From NCBI GenBank assembly GCA_964035545.1, contig OZ037767.1, positions 31,791,628-31,855,627 on the forward strand: a stretch of 64,000 nt of DNA, in the 5' to 3' direction. The position numbers were made by a program, and so were the translations under genes. The stretch is from Bugula neritina (taxonomy: Eukaryota; Bryozoa; Gymnolaemata; Cheilostomatida; Bugulidae). The notes below the pieces were generated by a model. It ran no database searches. It saw nothing but the letters and a program-made list of their open reading frames with translations, and was not told the origin of the DNA. Below, piece after piece: positions 53,501 to 61,000 of the stretch (position 1 is the stretch's first letter; each line of letters starts with the position of its first letter).

Positions 53501-54973
53501 TATTCAGAGAGGCCATGATGCTCAGATTCTCCAAAGTTAGACCTGTGAGTTGAAATCTCTCAAGAGTTAAAATCTATACTAGTTTTTATGTTGAATATTT
53601 CATCAGCAGTACCCCATTCAATAATTACTAATTTTAGCAAACCGTAGCGGGCTGTGAGAGTAAGACGGCCACTCTCGAACGACTCGTTGGAAACCCGGAG
53701 GAGATTAGTCCAGACGCTCTGGACGAGCTTGCAGAGCAGAATCAGGTAATTGATACAGCAATATGTCTGCTTAGTCGTTATGTGATGATTAGAGATGTCT
53801 GTATGGGTAGCAGTTGACCCACATGTTTTGTGTTGTAGTATTGTGTGGATTTGATAGCCAACACAGATGAGGTTATGGACAATGCCCTTCTTGACTCCAT
53901 GACCAACAAATTAGTTGGATCATGTGGCAAGGGCGTAGACGCAGCCAAGAACCAGGATGAAGATGAACTGGCAGACGCTGAGGCTATCGAACAGCAGACG
54001 TCTGAGTCTGAGACTCAAGATCTAGAAGAAACTCGCAGAAGAAAGAAAAGAGCCGTTTTGAGGAGAAAGAGAAGTGAGAGGAGACGGCGTAAAACTAGTG
54101 GTGACAACCAGGTGTGTAATCTACAACAGCAATACTGTGTAGTAACTAGCAATACTGGGTAGCAACTAGCAATACTGAGTAGTAACTAGCAATACTGTGT
54201 AGTAACTAGCAATACTGAGTAGTAACTAGCAATACTGTGTAGTAACTAGCAATACTGGGTAGCAACTAGCAATACTGAGTATTAACTAGCAATACTGGGT
54301 AATAACTAGCAATACTGAGTAGTAACTAGCAATACTGTGTAGTAACTAGCAATACTGTGTAATGACTAGCAATACTGAGTAGCAACTAGCAATACTGTGT
54401 AGCAACTAACAATACTGTGTAGTAACTAGTAATACTGAATAATAACTAGCAATACTGAGTAGCAACTAGCAATACTGTGTAGCAACTAGCAATACTGTGT
54501 AGCAACTAACAATACTGTGTAGTAACTAGTAATACCGTGTAATAACTAGCAATACTGTGTAGTAACTAGCAATACTGTGTAGTAACTAGCAATACTGAGT
54601 AGCAACTAGCAATACTGTGTAATAACTAGTAATACTGAATAATAACTAGCAATACTGTGTAGTAACTAGCTGTACTGTGTAGTAACTAGCAATACTGGGT
54701 AGCAACTAGCAATACTGAGTAGCAACTAGCAATACTGAATAATAACTAGCAATACTGAATAGCAGCACCATTTTTACTTGTAGGGCAAAATGCTGCAGTC
54801 ACTTGAAGAAGTGGGTGACATGGTTAGCTCTAAAAAGGCACCAGGAGAGAACCCCACTTTGGTATCCTCCCCTTCCATGAATATGGCTGTCAACCGTGCT
54901 TATTTGGACTCTGGGTGTAAGTTGCCTCTTCTCTGTGTTACCAACTGCTCATCATAGCTATAGTTTTATACGC

Positions 54974-55041
<68 letters not shown>

Positions 55042-58000
55042 TATAGACACTATTTATAGTACTGGGTACTACAAACAGTGTATATAGTACTATTGTTGGT
55101 TGAATTTCTAGTATTACTAACTCTTTCATGATTTCTAGCCACTGTGCCAGCAGACGAGAGCAATGGCTTGTCGCTGCCAGGGGGAGGCAGCATGTTTCCG
55201 GACTCTAATGACACATCTCAACTTGTCATGGCCACCACTGTGCTGGTTCAGGCCACCAACCCTTTTCTCAGCAAGAACGGTTCGTCCAACGACACTTTAA
55301 AGATAAACAGCGCTGTAGTCATGTTAGACTTGAAGGACGAAAATGGAGCCGGTATTTCAATGGGTGGGTGGAGTTTAGCCTCTTTGTCTTCAAAGCAACG
55401 TTTGCAGCTGTTAGTCTATTTCTTGTTCATTATTTTTTCCTTTTAGGGAATGTGACGGCACCCACCCATCTCCTGATTGGCCGAGACCCCGCAACTGTTG
55501 AGTCTACTGTTGTTGTGAACGAGGCTGGGAGATATGAGGACCCTGATGATGACACTCCCTTTTTAATACATAAGGTGGCTCTACGTTGTTATACCTAACA
55601 GTTTATATAACATGTGTTATACCTAACAGTTATATAACATGTGTTATACCTAACAGTTTATATAACATGTGTTATACCTAACAGTTATATAACATATGTT
55701 ATACCTAACAGTTTATATAACATGTGTTATACCTAACAGTTTATATAACATGTGTTATACCTAACAGTTATATAACATGTGTTATACCTAACAGTTATAT
55801 AACATATTAGCTTTATATTATATCTAACAGTTTATATAACATGTGTTATACCTAACAGTTTATATAACATATGTTATACCTAACAGTTTATATAACATGT
55901 GTTATACCTAACAGTTATATAACATGTGTTATACCTAACAGTTTATATAACATGTGTTATACCTAACAGTTATATAACATGGGTTATACCTAACAGTTAT
56001 ATAACATGTGTTATACCTAACAGTTTATATAACATGTGTTATACCTAACAGTTATATAACATATTAGCTTTATATTATATCTAACAGTTTATATAACATG
56101 TATTATACCTAACAGTTTATATAACATATGTTATACCTAACAGTTATATAACATGTGTTATACCTAACAGTTATATAACATGTGTTATACCTAACAGTTT
56201 ATATAACATGTGTTATACCTAACAGTTATATAACATATTAGCTTTATATTATATCTAACAGTTTATATAACATGTGTTATACCTAACAGTTATATAACAT
56301 GTGTTATACCTAACAGTTTATATAACATGTGTTATACCTAACAGTTATATAACATATTAGCTTTATATTATATCTAACAGTTTATATAACATGTGTTATA
56401 CCTAACAGTTTATATAACATATGTTATACCTAACAGTTTATATAACATGTGTTATACCTAACAGTTATATAACATGTGTTATACCTAACAGTTTATATAA
56501 CATATGTTATACCTAACAGTTTATATAACATGTGTTATACCTAACAGTTATATAACATGTGTTATACCTAACAGTTTATATAACATGTGTTATATATACT
56601 GTTAAGGTATGATACAAAGCTAATATGTTATATATACTGTTAGGATATAATATAAAGCTAATATGTTATATATACTGTTAAGGTATGATACAAAGCTAAT
56701 ATGTTATATATACTGTTAAGATATAATATAAAGCTAATATGTTATGTAAACTGTTGAGATATAATATAAAGCTAATATGTTATATATACTGTTAAGATAT
56801 AATATAAAGCTAATATGTTATGTAAACTGTTAGGTAAAGGTGGGCGGAGCTTCCAGTCTGCATATCAGAGTTGTACAGACCTGGATGTTCAACACGACCA
56901 ACTGCTCTCTCTACAACGAAACGACAGCGGACAATGAAACGTTGGCCTATTGTAACTGGACGAGTAAGTCTCTCTTTCATTTACTTACATTTAGTGTGTG
57001 CTATAACTATATATAGTGTGTGCTATAACTATATATAGTGTGTGCTATAACTATATATAGTGTGTGCTATAACTATATTTAGTGTGTGCTATAACTATAT
57101 TTAGTGTGTGCTATAACTATATATAGTGTGTGCTATAACTATATTTAGTGTGTGCTATAACTATATTTAGTGTGTGCTATAACTATATATAGTGTGTGCT
57201 ATAACTATATTTAGTGTGTGCTATAACTATATTTAGTGTGTGCTATAACTATATATAGTGTGTGCTATAACTATATATAGTGTGTGCTATAACTATATAT
57301 AGTGTGTGCTATAACTATATTTAGTGTGTGCTATAACTATATATAGTGTGTGCTATCTATCTTTAATGGTGTAGTCTGAGTTTTCTACTTGTAGGTGAAA
57401 TACAGACCACGCCCCAACCAACATGGTTGGACGTCAGTACTCAGAACTCTACTTCCACAACTGTTGTTACAGCTTATAGTATGTTGCAGTTTATCTTGTG
57501 TAGTAATATGTATCTAGTGTAATATTGTATTATATATTGTATAGTAATATGTATCTAGTGTAATATTATATTATATCTTGTGTAGTAGTAATATGTATCT
57601 AGTGTAATATTATATTATATCTTGTATAGTAATATGTATCTAGTGTAATATTATATTATATCTTGTATAGTAGTAATATGTATCTAGTGTAATATTATAT
57701 TATATATTGTATAGTAGTAATATGTATCTAGTGTAATATTATATTATATATTGTATAGTAGTAATATGCATCTAGTGTAATATTGTATACCTCCTGTTAT
57801 GATATTGTATGTAAAATATGACTTACATCTGCTAATATTGTGAGTAAGTGTGTTAGTATAGTGAGTACGTCTGCTATAGTGAGTACGTCTGCTAGTATAG
57901 TGAGTACGTCTGCTAGTATAGTGAGTACATCTACTAGTATAGTGAGTACGTCTGCTAGTACAGTAAGTACGTCTGCTAGTATAGTGAGTACGTCTGCTAG

Positions 58001-61000
58001 TACAGTAAGTACGTCTGCTAGTATAGTGAGTACGTCTGCTAGTATAGTGAGTGCGTCTGCTAGTATAGTGAGTACGTCTGCTAGTACAGTAAGTACGTCT
58101 GCTAGTATAGTGAGTACGTCTGCTAGTACAGTAAGTACGTCTGCTAGTATAGTGAGTACGTCTGCTAGTACAGTAAGTACGTCTGCTAGTATAGTGAGTA
58201 CGTCTGCTAGTATAGTGAGTACGTCTGCTAGTATAGTGAGTACATCTACTAGTATAGTGAGTACGTCTGCTAGTACAGTAAGTACGTCTGCTAGTATAGT
58301 GAGTACGTCTGCTAGTACAGTAAGTACGTCTGCTAGTATAGTGAGTACGTCTGCTAGTATACTGAGTACCTCTGTTAGAGTTTTACTCTGTTTATCCTTA
58401 TTACAGACACAACTTCAACTGTTAATATTTCGAGCTCAACAACTGGAACAACCACCACTACCAATTACTCCACCACTACCAATTACTCTACCACTACCAA
58501 TTACTCCACCACTGCCAATACAACTCTCTCGCCTGAATCTTCTGCTCCAGATGCGGTATATTTATATTTCCTATCTCAATGAAATCCACAGTTATCTAAG
58601 TGATATTTATAGTGTGCTGGACGAGCAATGTGGTGTTTTTCAGTGTGTCCTTTGATCCTTTTACAGACAACTCAGTTGCCAATGGAGACAACTGAAAACT
58701 GGATTGTTGATAAAACAAATAAAACTGGATGGATTTTGATAATGTCAGTGAATTCTAGACCTAGCCTCGTGTCCCCAGACAGCTACTTCACCTGTACTTT
58801 ACCCTCCCTCAATGACCCCTACAAGGTAGCTACTTTCTCTTAATGACCCGTACAAGGTAACTATTCTCTCTTTATGACCCCTGCAAGGTAACTATTCTGT
58901 TTTCAGTTGCTACAACGAGAGATCAACATGAACAACATAAACCCTGTGAATATATCAGACAGTCACCTGAACAGCACGGACATTCCTGATTGGCTGTGGA
59001 ACCTGCCACCCAACCTCCAGAGAGACATGGACACCTGCTTCATGAGCAACTCCTTCTTTGACAGGTCAGAATATCCCGCACTTTGACTCACCAAATGCAC
59101 AAGCTATAGCGACGGGGGGGGGGGGGTGTTGTAAGGAATTACTCGATATTTTACATGTAGCCAAGTTCTTGGTCTATCTTGTCAGGCATGTGTATACTGA
59201 GATGAACATCTTGTTCTAGAAAGATCTGCCATTGATGTGTTCACTCTATATCACACTATCCGCTATACTTACAGTGCTGAAGAGGTTGAGGTGTACGTGG
59301 GACTCAAGTATGTTCCTCCAGAGTACCTTGATCTCCCTTGGGGCAACACCTCAGAATTGGTAACGTCTACAGCACCACCTAGTGTGAGGAAGCGTCGGGC
59401 AGCTGGTGCTTCTTCTGGTAGGTCCTTGAACTGACCTTGACCTTTATTGTAACTCTAAAAATTCCCGTTTCAATGTTAGCTGCCGGCTTTTTTATTAGTT
59501 ATTCAGTGTTTATAGCTGATTGACCGAGAGCAAACAATTCCTAATTTAGTTAATACATTGTCATGACTGCTGGTGCCTTCCTGCAGATAACTCCACGTCA
59601 TTTGAGGAGCTGATAGAGAGAGTGTTTTACCAGATGGAGTTTTACAGCGCCCAGTGTAAAGTCTGGAATCACTATACACAGGTCTGACTACAGTCTAGTC
59701 TATGCACCAGACTACAAGACTTAGTGTTGTATTCTACACACCAGACTACAAGACTCAGTGTTGTATTCTACACACCAGACTACAAGACTCAGTGTTGTAT
59801 TCTACACACCAGACTACAACACTAAGCGTTGATTACGAGTTTCTGTGCTGGCTTGAATATTATGACTTCTTTCTTAGCTTCAACTTGGCTGTTTGTTATT
59901 TGTTTTTGTGGGTCTCAGAATTGGCAATAAAAAGTGATAGTCAGATATATATTTCTACGTTAATGTATGTTTTTAGACTTGAATATTTCATGTAGTTTGG
60001 AGTTGTGTTTCTTGTAGAGCTGGGAGACAGAGGGATGTGAGGTAGGGCCGTACTCCACCCCCACCCAAACCCACTGTATCTGCACTCAGTTGGAGCGTGT
60101 GAAGCCCGAGGGATGGGTGGAGCCCCTCGGTGACATTGACCCTGTTTCTGGTGAAGTTATTCCCCCGCCTTCTGCTCCCCCGATGTCTTTTGGTGCTGGT
60201 GAGTGAGTTATGCATATCGTATATGATAGTCATGTGTGTAGTATATGATAGTCATACGTGTAGTATATGATAGTCATACATGTAGTATATGATAGTCATA
60301 CGTGTAGTATATGATAGTCATACGTGTAGTATATAGTAGTCATACATGTAGTATATGATAGTCATACGTGTAGTATATAGTAGTCATACGTGTGGTATAT
60401 GATAGTCATACGTGTAGTATATAGTAGTCATACGTGTAGTATATGATAGTCATACGTGTAGTATATGATAGTCATCTGTGTAGTATATAATAGTCATCTG
60501 TGTAGTATATGGTAGTCATACATGTAGTATATAATAGTCATACGTGTAGTATATGATAGTCATACGTGTAGTATATGATAGTCATACGTGTAGTATATGA
60601 TAGTCATATGTGTAGTATATCATAGTCATACGTCTAGTATATCATAGTCATACGTGTAGTATATCATAGTCATATGTGTAGTATATCATAGTCATACGTG
60701 TAGTATATCATAGTCATACGTGTAGTATATCATAGTCATACGTGTAGTATATCATAGTCATACGTGTAGTATATCATAGTCATACGTGTAGTATATCATA
60801 GTCATACGTGTAGTATATAATAGTTACGTATTGTTGCAGCCCTAGCAGTGCCTACCAATGAGATTGATATGACTGGGGCAGCATTTGCCAACCTTGGAGA
60901 GAATCCTCTGGTATTCTCGTTCATGGTGTCCCTCATGTGTCTGTACCTCTGTCTCTGTATCTGGGCCAGATCTGCCGACCTCAAGGACGAGATCAAGTCT

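Noticed and set aside
57840-58655. 271-codon frame rich in STSASIV repeats
   Set aside because: A 21-bp minisatellite between two well-supported polycystin exons; its frame does not join either neighbour.
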